This document shows, piece by piece, positions 33,674 to 42,152 of a DNA stretch of 64,000 nt. Both the position numbers and the translations under genes were made by a program. The stretch is from contig NZ_LT907978.1 of NCBI RefSeq assembly GCF_900209925.1, positions 3,133,001 to 3,197,000 of the forward strand, written 5' to 3'. Position 1 is the first letter of the stretch, and the number at the start of each line of letters is the position of its first letter. A model generated the notes under the pieces. The model did no database searches. It saw only the letters and a list, made by a program, of their open reading frames with translations, and was not told where the DNA came from. This DNA comes from Anaerobutyricum hallii. Its GTDB lineage: Bacteria; Bacillota; Clostridia; Lachnospirales; Lachnospiraceae.

Positions 33674-33883
33674 ATGAAAGATGAATATGATTTTACAAAA
33701 GCCAGGAAGAATCCATATGCTAAGCAGTTAAAACAACAGATTACTATTAACATTGATGTAGATACCATAGATTATTTTAAGGAACAATCGAAGCAATCAG
33801 GGATTCCCTATCAGACTCTAATTAATTTATATCTTGCTGATTGCGTAGCACAAAAAAAGCAATTACAAATGACATGGAAATAG
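33674..33883 (+). CDS. BrnA-like antitoxin (CopG/ribbon-helix-helix)
   Basis: 69 residues. ITINIDVDTIDYFKEQSKQSGIPYQTLINLYLADCV (about 24-59) is a ribbon-helix-helix DNA-binding unit as in BrnA/CopG antitoxins, preceded by a basic N-terminus (KARKNPYAKQLKQQ). The start is the ATG 8 nt after GGAGG; a frame opening five codons earlier overlaps the toxin stop. The adjacent BrnT toxin is a pseudogene, so this antitoxin is orphaned; it may persist as an autoregulated DNA-binding protein or by chance. A family A palindrome starts 23 bp after the stop. Confidence 0.82.
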   Translation: MKDEYDFTKARKNPYAKQLKQQITINIDVDTIDYFKEQSKQSGIPYQTLINLYLADCVAQKKQLQMTWK

Positions 33884-33906
33884 TAATTTGTAGATTTCGT
33901 GTAGAC

Positions 33907-34025
33907 GAAAAAAGAAAAAACTAATACATCCCATCTGCTCTGTAGTCGCTGTATTTAAGATGCTCGTTCGCATCTTAAACACGCTCCGAAGCCGCATCTG
34001 GGATGTATTAGTTTTTTCTTTTTTC
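33907..34025. repeat. Palindromic repeat family A, copy 5
   Basis: Arms GAAAAAAGAAAAAACTAATA and TATTAGTTTTTTCTTTTTTC are exact complements and differ from other family A arms on both strands together. The asymmetric core follows (CTGTAGTCGCTGTATTTAAG; CACGCTCCGAAGCCGC). Left border AATTTGTAGATTTCGTGTAGAC is the reverse complement of the right border of copies 1 and 2. Confidence 0.92.
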
Positions 34026-34092
34026 TGACTATCCAAATCTACAGTTGGTGAGAATGGGGGATTAAATAACTAATTTGAGGGACTAAAGAAAC

Positions 34093-34212
34093 GAAAACCA
34101 GAAATTTAAGATAGCAGAAAATGTGAAGATAGTCGCGGCGTAGAAAATGCCTGTTCGGCATTTTTACTGGCTCCGACATCACATTTTCTTCTATCTTAAA
34201 TTTCTGGTTTTC
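34093..34212. repeat. Palindromic repeat family C, copy 3
   Basis: Arms GAAAACCAGAAATTTAAGAT... and ATCTTAAATTTCTGGTTTTC surround the family C core (AGTCGCGGCGTAGAAAATGC ... GGCATTTTTACTGGCTCCGA). It lies 67 bp after family A copy 5. The left border GGGACTAAAGAAAC and right border CTACTTTGGTTCCAGATG match those of copy 1 at 12.68 kb. Confidence 0.92.
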
Positions 34213-34233
34213 TCTACTTTGGTTCCAGATGAA

Positions 34234-34511
34234 AATTAGTATTTAAATCTTGGATAGGAATAAAGGTATTGTCCAGAAGGCTATGATTTTTAATCAAAGA
34301 ACTATTCCGCATAAGAAAATAGCAGTGGAGGTCAAAATCTTCCAATTAATCCGATTTCTTTCCCTATAATAATGTCCTTACAATTCCTTTTGATTTAGAA
34401 GATCGACTACAAATCCAGTGGAAAAATATTCTCCTCTGGAGATTTTTATTCTAGTGAAACCATAGACTTCTGGACAATCCCCTCTTTTTCCCTCAGACTA
34501 AAATACTAATT
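34234..34511. repeat. Long imperfect palindrome, family J-like spacer
   Basis: The first 60 bp (AATTAGTATTTAAATC ... ATTGTCCAGAAGGCTATGA) reappear inverted at the end (CATAGACTTCTGGACAATCC ... TAAAATACTAATT), giving an imperfect stem of about 60 bp with a 150-bp interior. The same sequence flanks the palindromes at 12.8 kb. It probably is part of a larger nested repeat unit rather than a separate element. No gene. Confidence 0.75.
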
Positions 34512-34574
34512 CCTTATTAAGAACAGCCAGCCGCTGAAACAAAATTTTATGCTGAATTGTAAGGAAACTATGGT

Positions 34575-34740
34575 AAAGAAAAAAGAATGGTTATAAGTAT
34601 TGCATTTTATGACTTTGCGCTATGGAATTCTGACCATAGGAACTTGGGACTCGTTTTTCCCAAGTTCCTGTTTTTCTGGGCAGAATGGAGTGCTTAGCGC
34701 AACGGAACAAAACCAAACTTATAACCATTCTTTTTTCTTT
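34575..34740. repeat. Palindromic repeat family G, copy 2 (double hairpin)
   Basis: Outer arms AAAGAAAAAAGAATGGTTAT and its complement; inner hairpin AGGAACTTGGGA ... TCCCAAGTTCCT. Compared with the inverted copy at 27.35 kb, the outer stem differs (TGG versus TTTT) and the inner stem differs (AACTTGGG versus AACTTCGG), always with matching change on the partner strand. Core boxes GACTTTGCGCTATGGAATTC and GCTTAGCGCAACGGAACAAA are conserved. Confidence 0.9.
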
Positions 34741-34803
34741 AGAAGGCTAACTACAATTTAGCTCAATATCTTCTATTAAAGCGGCGTCTGTCTCCCCGGC
34801 AAA

Positions 34804-36924
34804 TTAGGATTTTTTTATGCTTTTTAATAGGATGGAGGATACTCTTGGAAGGGTGATATCCAGCACTCCTGATGTTACCGGATGCACCTTCTTCTCCATC
34901 GTATAGCCTTCCTCATTACTCATGATAACTTCCACCATATCCTCGTTATCTGTAACGCCGACTTCCCATACAGAAATTTTAACTCTTGCTTCATCAAAGC
35001 CAGCATTAATCAATACGATCATTTTTTCGGTATCGGTAAAACGCCCATAGCAGATTACCTTGAAGCCGCCATGGAGGTATTTGAGTGAGCCTCGCATCAG
35101 TGCAGTTTCTGCTTTATGAATTGCAATGATATCTCTGTGATACTGGATGAGTTCCTGATCTTCTCTGCCCCATGGATAGGTTCTCCTGTTATCCGGGTCA
35201 GTCCAGCCGCATAGTCCGGCTTCATCTCCGTAATAGAGGGTTGGTGCGCCTGGCCAGGTCATCTGTATCATTACTGCCGCCCGCATGATTCCTTTATTAA
35301 TGTTTTGGTTGGCAGCTTCTGGTCCAAGGCTTGCGGTACGTCCTACTGTCTGATTCGTTCTTGTCAGGAAACGGGAATGGTCATGATTGGACAGCTCATT
35401 CATGGATACCATAAGTGACGGATACTGAAATCTTGACATATGATATACCATTGCATCAACAAATGCCTGTGTGTTGCCAAGAAGATCTCCTCTTCTCTCA
35501 TCGCTGTGCTTTTCCATTCCGGTTAAGAACCAGGTAACCGGCTCCATGAATGCACTGTAATTCATGATAGTGTCCCACTGATCTCCCATCAGCCAGGAGC
35601 CTGCATCATCATAATGTTCTGCCAGAATGATGGCTTCCGGATTGGCTTCTTTTACTGCTGTTCGGAAGTCTCTCCAGAACTGATGATTGAATTCTTCACT
35701 CTGCCCTAAATCGGCTGCCACATCAAGGCGCCATCCATCTGCATTATATGGAGGGGAAACCCATTTTCTTCCGATATGCAAAATGTAATCATAAAGCTGT
35801 CTTGATTCTTCATAATTTAATTTTGGCAAAGTTTTGTGTCCCCACCAGCCGTCATAATCATCGTTATACGGCCATGCATTCTGGTTATAAAATTTAAAGA
35901 AATGGCGATATGGACTGTTGGCATCAACAAATGCACCTTTTTCATAGCCATACTGATTCTCGTAGATCCGCTCTGCATCCATCCATTTGTTGAAGGAACC
36001 GCAATGATTAAATACACCATCGAGGATAACGCGCATTCCTTTTTTATGCACTTCTTCTACAAAATGTACAAAGAATTCGTTGCTTGCCTCAAGATTGCGC
36101 TTATCTGTAACACGAGAAATATATTTGCTCGCATTCATGTTATTATTTTCCCATTCAGGTAATGTATTTCCCTCATCTACGACAATCTTTCCATAGTGTG
36201 GATCAATGTAATCATAATCTTGAATATCATATTTATGATTAGAAGGAGAGACGAAAATCGGGTTGAGATAAATGACATCCACGCCCAGTTCTTTTAAATA
36301 GTCAAGATGATCAAGCACGCCCTGCAGATCTCCGCCATAGAAGTTCCGCACGTCCATCTGTTCCGGATAACAATACCAGTCATCGATTTTCTTCGATGGC
36401 TCCTTTATATAAATATATTCTCTGTTTAAGACATCATTTGACGTGTCGCCATTTGCAAATCGATCTACATAGATCTGATAGAAAACTGCTCCTTTTGCCC
36501 AGTCCGGTGTCGAAAAGCCTGGTGTTACTTTATAATTAAAGAACGGCTCTAAGTCTCTTGCCGGACCCTTCTTATTGAAATAGCAGCAGATACCTCCGGA
36601 ATGAATCTCAAAATAGTAATCCGCTATTTCTGTTCCCATAAGGAAGCTGCTCTCGTAAAAGTCAAACCTCTCTGTTTTGGATGCGATGCGCATTTCCTTT
36701 TTCTCACCATTGACCCATAAATATACATGTTCTGCATTCTCTCTTGCAGTTCGGAAGCGAACCGTTACTTCATCCCCTGTCTTTGGTTCGAGTGGATTCA
36801 TATAGTTGCTGCTTCCATCTGTAAATAACGCCTGAAAATTCAATACCGGTTTTGTATGATAGCTGTGAAATTGCAGTTTTTCTGCTACGGAAAGATTCCG
36901 TATTAGATTTTGAACCATCTCCAT
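34804..36924 (-). CDS. GH13 alpha-glycosidase (neopullulanase/cyclomaltodextrinase type)
   Basis: 706 residues, cytoplasmic (no signal peptide). The N-terminal beta-sandwich domain (about 1-130) is followed by a GH13 barrel from AVFYQIYVDRFANGD: LGVDVIYLNPIFVSPSNHKYDIQDYD, DGVFNHCG (region I), the nucleophile Asp in GWRLDVAADLG (region II), the acid/base Glu in IILAEHYDD (region III) and SNHDHSRFL (region IV). A small C-terminal beta domain follows. It hydrolyses alpha-1,4 (and perhaps alpha-1,6) glucans or maltodextrins from imported starch fragments. SD AGGGG before the ATG; no sugar transporter is adjacent. Confidence 0.92.
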   Translation of the reverse strand: MEMVQNLIRNLSVAEKLQFHSYHTKPVLNFQALFTDGSSNYMNPLEPKTGDEVTVRFRTARENAEHVYLWVNGEKKEMRIASKTERFDFYESSFLMGTEIADYYFEIHSGGICCYFNKKGPARDLEPFFNYKVTPGFSTPDWAKGAVFYQIYVDRFANGDTSNDVLNREYIYIKEPSKKIDDWYCYPEQMDVRNFYGGDLQGVLDHLDYLKELGVDVIYLNPIFVSPSNHKYDIQDYDYIDPHYGKIVVDEGNTLPEWENNNMNASKYISRVTDKRNLEASNEFFVHFVEEVHKKGMRVILDGVFNHCGSFNKWMDAERIYENQYGYEKGAFVDANSPYRHFFKFYNQNAWPYNDDYDGWWGHKTLPKLNYEESRQLYDYILHIGRKWVSPPYNADGWRLDVAADLGQSEEFNHQFWRDFRTAVKEANPEAIILAEHYDDAGSWLMGDQWDTIMNYSAFMEPVTWFLTGMEKHSDERRGDLLGNTQAFVDAMVYHMSRFQYPSLMVSMNELSNHDHSRFLTRTNQTVGRTASLGPEAANQNINKGIMRAAVMIQMTWPGAPTLYYGDEAGLCGWTDPDNRRTYPWGREDQELIQYHRDIIAIHKAETALMRGSLKYLHGGFKVICYGRFTDTEKMIVLINAGFDEARVKISVWEVGVTDNEDMVEVIMSNEEGYTMEKKVHPVTSGVLDITLPRVSSILLKSIKKS

Positions 36925-37023
36925 AATAAACTACCCCTCTGCTGTTTGTTTTCTGTCTACTTATAATCTATTCGTAATTACTTTACACCTTGCAAATAAA
37001 GCTTTTCTTTCTTGCTTACTTTC

Positions 37024-38610
37024 TTACTTTCTGTTTGCTGGTTCTACGTTAACGGATTTACCTTTAATCTTTACATTTTTCATTGCTTCTAATACATCAG
37101 AAGCAACTTCTCTAGGTACTTCTACGAAAGTATACTTGTCATACATATCAATCGTTCCTACAAGATTACCTGAAATTCCGGATTCTCCTGCAATCGCACC
37201 TAAAATATTTCCTGGACGGATTCCCTGTTTCTTTCCGATATTGATAAAGAGACGAACCATTCCTTCTTCTGCACCAGTATCACCGAAGTCTTCTTTATTG
37301 CCGGCATCCCTTCCATCTGCAGTTCCAAGAATCTCTGCAAGGAAAGCTGCTGCTACATCCATTGCTGTATAGTCTTTTTCATTTACGAAATCTTCTACCA
37401 TGGAAATGTATTTATTTAAGTTCTGATCTTCGATATAGTTGTCGATACGATCAAAAATCTTCTCTACTCTTGTTTCTGTTACATCATTGATTGATGGAAT
37501 TGGCTGTGCCTTGATCTTTGCCTTGCAGTAACGGCGGATATCTTTTAACTTATAAACTTCTCTTCCTACAACGAAGCTGAATGCCATACCGGTTCTTCCC
37601 GCACGACCGGTTCTTCCGATACGATGTACATAATATTCCTCATCCTGTGGAAGGTCGTAGTTAAATACCGCATCTACATCATCCACGTCAATACCTCTGG
37701 CAGCTACATCTGTCGCTACAAGAATATCTGTCTTACCGCTTCTGAAACGGTGCATAACACGATCACGCATCGTCTGCTTCATATCTCCATGAAGTCCCTC
37801 TGCAAAGTAACCTCTTCCTTTAAGGTCAGCTACTAATTCATCTACGCCCTTCTTTGTATTACAGAATACAACAGACAGCTTTGGATCATAAATATCAAGA
37901 AGTCTTGATAATACCTCGCTCTTATTCTTAGGACGTACTTCATAATAATACTGTGTGATATTCGGAACTGTCAGTTCCTTTCTGATCACTTTAATTGTCT
38001 CCGGCTCTGTCTGGTAAGCTTTGGCAAGCTCCATGATCGGCTTTGGCATTGTCGCAGAGAAAAGCATCGTCTGTCTTTCCTCAGGCACTCCGTTTAAGAT
38101 TGTCTCGATATCTTCACGAAATCCCATATCAAGCATCTCATCTGCCTCATCTAAAACAACCGTATGGATATTGTCAAACTTCACTGTTTTTCTTCTCATG
38201 TGATCCATCATACGTCCCGGTGTTCCGATGATGATCTGTACACCTGACTTTAACGAACGAATCTGTTTGGAAATCTCCTGTCCTCCGTAAATTGGAAGAA
38301 TCTTTACAGATGCCATATATTTTGCAAGTTTACGAATCTCATCCGCAACCTGAATTGCAAGCTCTCTTGTCGGACAAAGAACGATTGCCTGTGGTTTTTT
38401 AAGCTTCGGATCGATCTTCTGTAAAATAGGAATACCAAACGCTGCCGTCTTACCTGTTCCTGTCTGCGCCTGTCCGATCACGTCTCTTCCGGAAAGCTCT
38501 ACCGGAATCGCCTTTGCCTGAATTGGGGACATCGCCTCAAATCCCATATTGGCAACCGCTTTTAAAATCTCCGGTCTTATATCAAGTTCTGTAAATTTTA
38601 CTGTCTCCAT
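37024..38610 (-). CDS. DEAD-box ATP-dependent RNA helicase (DeaD/CshA type)
   Basis: 528 residues. RecA-like domain 1 has the Q motif (GFEAMSPIQAKAIP), AQTGTGKTAAFG, PTRELAIQ, TPGRMMDH, DEAD (in VVLDEADEML) and SAT; domain 2 has VFCNTKKGVDEL, ATDVAARGIDVDDVDAVFNYD and HRIGRTGRAGRTG. A C-terminal DbpA-type RNA-binding domain (about 450-525; VRLFINIGKKQGIRPGNILGAIAGESGISG) follows. It unwinds RNA in ribosome assembly or mRNA decay, often cold induced. SD GAGAG; monocistronic. The exact orthologue (DeaD, CshA or DbpA) is not settled, so no symbol is given. Confidence 0.93.
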   Translation of the reverse strand: METVKFTELDIRPEILKAVANMGFEAMSPIQAKAIPVELSGRDVIGQAQTGTGKTAAFGIPILQKIDPKLKKPQAIVLCPTRELAIQVADEIRKLAKYMASVKILPIYGGQEISKQIRSLKSGVQIIIGTPGRMMDHMRRKTVKFDNIHTVVLDEADEMLDMGFREDIETILNGVPEERQTMLFSATMPKPIMELAKAYQTEPETIKVIRKELTVPNITQYYYEVRPKNKSEVLSRLLDIYDPKLSVVFCNTKKGVDELVADLKGRGYFAEGLHGDMKQTMRDRVMHRFRSGKTDILVATDVAARGIDVDDVDAVFNYDLPQDEEYYVHRIGRTGRAGRTGMAFSFVVGREVYKLKDIRRYCKAKIKAQPIPSINDVTETRVEKIFDRIDNYIEDQNLNKYISMVEDFVNEKDYTAMDVAAAFLAEILGTADGRDAGNKEDFGDTGAEEGMVRLFINIGKKQGIRPGNILGAIAGESGISGNLVGTIDMYDKYTFVEVPREVASDVLEAMKNVKIKGKSVNVEPANRK

Positions 38611-38668
38611 GTAATGTCTCTCTTTCTATAATTAAGGATGCAATAGCTATTCTCTATCGCAAAAAAAA

Positions 38669-38697
38669 AGCTCTATCATCCAACAGGAAATAGAGCT
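38669..38697 (-). terminator. Intrinsic terminator of the nitrilase-family gene
   Basis: AGCTCTAT and ATAGAGCT pair around a 13-nt loop. On the minus strand the stem is followed by T9. It lies 136 bp beyond the stop of the minus-strand amidase gene and 59 bp before the helicase start, so it separates the two transcripts. Confidence 0.85.
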
Positions 38698-38832
38698 AAG
38701 TTAACGGCACTCTTGTCTTTAACTGTTATCTACATTTTCTTCTTAAATATCATAGCACAGGTAAAAATAGCCGTCAAATAGAAAATTTCTTCCTTTTTCC
38801 CGTTAAAATACAGCACTTTTCCACATTTTTTT

Positions 38833-39651
38833 CTAAAGCATTGAGTTTTTCCACATTTTAATGTAAAGTTCTTCTCTTCTGTCATTCTTCATAGGAAATG
38901 TTTTACGCATTTCTTTGATGACTCCCGGATCGATATCTCCAATAAGAAGACATTCCTCTTCTCGAATTGTTGTTATCACATCTCCCTCCGGCGAATATAT
39001 CGCAGAATGTCCGTTATAATGCAGACCATCTCCGTCTCCTGTCCGGTTCACCCCAACCATATATACCTGATTTTCAATCGCTCTTGCTTTAAGAAGTGTA
39101 TCCCACTGATCAATCCTTGACCTTGGCCAGTTCGCTATCACAAATATAATCTCACTTTTTTCTGAACTGATCTGAAAAATCTCCGGAAAACGTAAATCGT
39201 AGCATATAAATGCCCCCAGCGTTGTATCTTTCCATTCTACTGACTTTAACTTTCTGCCTCCCTGATAATAATCCCCTTCAAATCCGTAAGAAAATGGGTG
39301 GATCTTTGCATAATTTAACTTCAACTCCCCGTTCTCTGCAATCCCAAGACGGTTATAATAATGATTCCAATCCGGATGCTCTTTCAAGCGCTCCTCTGGT
39401 ACTGGTTCTGTATATCCAAAAACAGTCAGCATCTTGTACTTTCTACTCATCTCCTCAAAAAAATGAACCTGTTTCTCTGCTTTTTCTCCTGTTTCTTCCA
39501 CATTCATTGAAAACCCGGTCAGTGTCATTTCCGGAAATACGATACAATCCACCTGATTCTCCACTGCCTTCTGAAAAAACTCTTCTACTTTCTTTTTATT
39601 ATCTTCAATATTCTCCCAGCTTATATCCATCTGGGCCATTCCAATTCGCAT
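38833..39651 (-). CDS. Carbon-nitrogen hydrolase (omega-amidase/Nit2-like)
   Basis: About 272 residues of the nitrilase superfamily with the full catalytic triad: Glu in IVFPEMTLTG, Lys in NYAKIHPFSYG and Cys in GAFICYDLRFPE. The second conserved set IFVIANWPRSRIDQWDTLLKARAIENQVYMVGVNRTGDG resembles Nit2/omega-amidase and YafV proteins, which deaminate alpha-ketoglutaramate or similar repair products. The start is set at MRIGMAQMDIS, the normal family N-terminus, with AAGGAG about 13 nt upstream. A longer frame would add 39 Lys/Asn-rich residues without an SD. Monocistronic, cytosolic. Confidence 0.88.
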   Translation of the reverse strand: MRIGMAQMDISWENIEDNKKKVEEFFQKAVENQVDCIVFPEMTLTGFSMNVEETGEKAEKQVHFFEEMSRKYKMLTVFGYTEPVPEERLKEHPDWNHYYNRLGIAENGELKLNYAKIHPFSYGFEGDYYQGGRKLKSVEWKDTTLGAFICYDLRFPEIFQISSEKSEIIFVIANWPRSRIDQWDTLLKARAIENQVYMVGVNRTGDGDGLHYNGHSAIYSPEGDVITTIREEECLLIGDIDPGVIKEMRKTFPMKNDRREELYIKMWKNSML

Positions 39652-39851
39652 ATACGTCTTTTTCTCCTTTTTTCTGTTAAAAACTAAGTTATTCTCTTTA
39701 TTTCTCTTATTTATATTTTTTCTGAAAAACCGCTCTTGAATTCCCAAACTTTCTGTGCTAATATTCATGATAACGATACATGGTTTTTAAAACTACATCA
39801 TATAATATTTATATGAATCTTATATTCATTTTACGACAGGAGGTTATCATT

Positions 39852-40511
39852 ATGAACAAAACAAGCAAAAAGTTTAAAGATCCCGGCAGTGCCATTACTC
39901 ATTTAATCGCTATGATCGGTGCAGTTATCTGTGCCTTCCCACTAATCGGCAAGGCGGTACACACGAATAATTCTATTGTCGTTTTTGCCATGAGCGTATT
40001 TATCAGTAGCATGATCCTTCTCTATGGAGCAAGCACCCTTTATCATTCTTTGGATATTTCCAAGAAGGTAAATCTCTTCTTTAGAAGAATTGATCACTCT
40101 ATGATCTTCGTACTGATTGCCGGTTCCTATACACCTGTCTGCTTACTGGCACTTGATAAAAAGCAGGGAATTCCACTGCTCATTCTCGTATGGTCTACTG
40201 CGATCATCGGCATTATTATAAAGATCTTCTTTATTAACTGCCCACACTGGGTGAGTTCCATCATCTATATCGGAATGGGCTGGACATGTGTACTTGTCTT
40301 CAAGCCACTCCTTGCCAGCCTGCCAGCCAGTGCATTTGCATGGCTCCTTGCCGGAGGCATCATCTACACTGTCGGCGGTATTATCTACGGATTAAAACTT
40401 CCGATTTTTGATAAGCTTCCAAAAGACTTCGGCAGCCACGAAATCTTCCACCTCTTTGTTATGGGCGGAAGTATCTGCCATTTCATCTTTATGTATGCCT
40501 ATCTAATGTAA
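39852..40511 (+). CDS. Hemolysin III / YqfA-family membrane protein
   Basis: 219 residues with seven membrane helices, PAQR/hemolysin III family. Motifs: SAITHLIAMIGAVICAFPLI near the N-terminus, TLYHSLDISKKVNLFFRRIDHSMIFVLIAGSYTPVCLLAL and the final FGSHEIFHLFVMGGSICHFIFMYAYL. The conserved S, H, D and HxxxH residues form the metal site of the family. Despite the name, a hemolytic role is not established in most bacteria; a link to membrane-lipid homeostasis has been proposed. The start is the ATG 8 nt after AGGAGG; an upstream frame is rejected. Confidence 0.92.
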   Translation: MNKTSKKFKDPGSAITHLIAMIGAVICAFPLIGKAVHTNNSIVVFAMSVFISSMILLYGASTLYHSLDISKKVNLFFRRIDHSMIFVLIAGSYTPVCLLALDKKQGIPLLILVWSTAIIGIIIKIFFINCPHWVSSIIYIGMGWTCVLVFKPLLASLPASAFAWLLAGGIIYTVGGIIYGLKLPIFDKLPKDFGSHEIFHLFVMGGSICHFIFMYAYLM

Positions 40512-40630
40512 GGCTTATACTGCCTGGGCATTCTTGAATTATCCGGCATAACCAGCAATTCTGTATCTGCCTTACTTAATATTCTATAGATAACTTATAA
40601 CACACTTTATATCCTTAAATCAACAAAGAT

Positions 40631-40714
40631 AAAAAAAAGCCCTCTCTTATCCTTTATTATCAGAGTATATTTAAAAAATACTCTGACAACATCGAATAAG
40701 AGCGAGCTTTTTTT
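40631..40714. terminator. Bidirectional terminator overlapping the GIY-YIG gene end
   Basis: The outer stem AAAAAAAGCCCTCTCTTAT pairs with ATAAGAGCGAGCTTTTTTT (two mismatches) and an inner perfect stem CAGAGTAT / ATACTCTG lies between. It has U-runs in both directions, so it can end hemolysin III (plus) and the GIY-YIG gene (minus). It encodes the last residues of the GIY-YIG protein. Confidence 0.75.
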
Positions 40715-40979
40715 CTCTGGGAAGCTGCTTAATCGCATACTCCCTTTTCATCGCTTCCTGTTTCGTATCATACTCCTCAAAATATACCAGCTCCACCGGG
40801 CGGCGGTTCTTCGTATACTTAGCACCTTTTCCACTGTTATGTGCCCTCAACCTCTTCTCAAGATTATTCGTCCAGCCTGTATAAAGAGTCTCATCGCTAC
40901 ATTTTACAATGTATGTATAATTCACCTGAGATGTATTGGGTATTCTATCATCTGCTCTTTCTATTCTGCTCTCTTCCAT
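40671..40979 (-). CDS. GIY-YIG nuclease-superfamily protein (YhbQ/UPF0213 type)
   Basis: 102 residues; a single GIY-YIG domain (about 20-95): YTYIVKCSDETLYTGWTNNLEKRLRAHNSGKGAKYTKNRRPVELVYFEEYDTKQEAMKREYAIKQLPREKKLALI. The catalytic Tyr pairs (YTYIV...YTGWT), the Arg in KRLRAHN and the Glu in MKREYAIK are present, which supports nuclease capacity. This family is linked to DNA repair, but precise substrates are unknown. SD AGAAGG precedes the ATG. The final residues fall inside a bidirectional terminator hairpin. Confidence 0.9.
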   Translation of the reverse strand: MEESRIERADDRIPNTSQVNYTYIVKCSDETLYTGWTNNLEKRLRAHNSGKGAKYTKNRRPVELVYFEEYDTKQEAMKREYAIKQLPREKKLALIRCCQSIF

Positions 40980-41281
40980 CTGTTACCTTCTAAATTATTA
41001 CCTTCTAATTGCTATCTTCCAATGGTTTCTTTCCAACATACTTATACTTTAGTATAACATATTTTCTCTTATCTGTATTTTCTTTTTGGGAAGCCCACAT
41101 CAATGGACTCCCCTATTTTCATCAGCCGGAACGATCGGTAAATCAGACGATATGGCAAATGACTGGCTGTCACCTGTAAAATATAGAAAATAAATAAGAA
41201 TGATACACATGTTGGCAGATTCCGGCTGTATTTTTATTCCTGTATGCAACTACTATATGCAAAATAAATTCGGACGTTCCT

Positions 41282-42097
41282 CTAGGAACGCAAATACTTC
41301 ACCGGATTCACCGCTTTTCCTTTATATGTCATCTTAAAAAATACATTTGGTCCCTCTAAAACAAATGATCTGGTAGGCTCTGCCACTGTTCCGATCACAT
41401 CGCCTTCCTGAATGTCATCCCCAATCTCATAGTCAACATTCTCAAGTTGTCCACAATATGCCTTATAGTAATTCCCAAGTAAGATCGTCACCATTTTCCC
41501 ATAACGATCTGTATCTTCTATATTAACAATCCGTCCATTTCCCGGAGAAACAACTTCCTCTCCTACTTTCGCCCCGACAATAATTCCGTCATTGCAGGCA
41601 TACTGGTCAAGTGTTGTGTAATACACCGTCGCATCCATACTATAAGGAAGGATAATATTTCCCATCACCGGCCATGTCAACTTTTTTCTTCCATTATAGT
41701 TGTACACAGCATCACTGCTTTCTATTCCACTTCCACTTCGTTCACGATCTGTCGTTTGTTCATCTTTTTGTTCATCAGAATCTTCTTTCTCTGTAACTGC
41801 TCTGTCATTTGTCTCCGTCTTATCATTCGTTTCTTCGCCCCATTCTGCATCCATATCATTATTCTCTGTAGAATCTGATGCGGAACCTGCTGCTGAATCC
41901 GTATCACTTCCAGACACCGGGCCTATCACATCATTACTTTTTTCTGTATTCTCTGTTTTTGTTTTGTTATCAGACTTTCTCCCATCGGCATTCCCGATCT
42001 TAATATTGTAAGCAGTAAGCACTGATAAAATTAAAAAAGCTGCAATCACCAAACTTGAAATATATTTTTTTTGGAATGAGTTATTTGGTCTTTTCAT
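41282..42097 (-). CDS. SpoIIQ-like degenerate LytM/M23-domain protein
   Basis: 271 residues. An N-terminal membrane helix (YISSLVIAAFLILSVLTAYNI, about 12-32) is followed by a Ser/Asp/Glu-rich linker (35-135) and an M23 (LytM) domain (about 140-270). The zinc-ligand positions are changed: the first His region reads DQYACNDGIIVG, the YAHL position reads YCGQL and the HLHFE position reads NVFFKM. It cannot be an active zinc peptidase. This is expected of SpoIIQ, which links mother cell and forespore membranes with SpoIIIAH. It lies 55 bp downstream of spoIID, the usual pairing in clostridia. Confidence 0.85.
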   Translation of the reverse strand: MKRPNNSFQKKYISSLVIAAFLILSVLTAYNIKIGNADGRKSDNKTKTENTEKSNDVIGPVSGSDTDSAAGSASDSTENNDMDAEWGEETNDKTETNDRAVTEKEDSDEQKDEQTTDRERSGSGIESSDAVYNYNGRKKLTWPVMGNIILPYSMDATVYYTTLDQYACNDGIIVGAKVGEEVVSPGNGRIVNIEDTDRYGKMVTILLGNYYKAYCGQLENVDYEIGDDIQEGDVIGTVAEPTRSFVLEGPNVFFKMTYKGKAVNPVKYLRS

Positions 42098-42152
42098 ATC
42101 ATCACCTCTGGCTATAGTCTTTACCAGAAAAATGAAATTTATACACCAAAAA

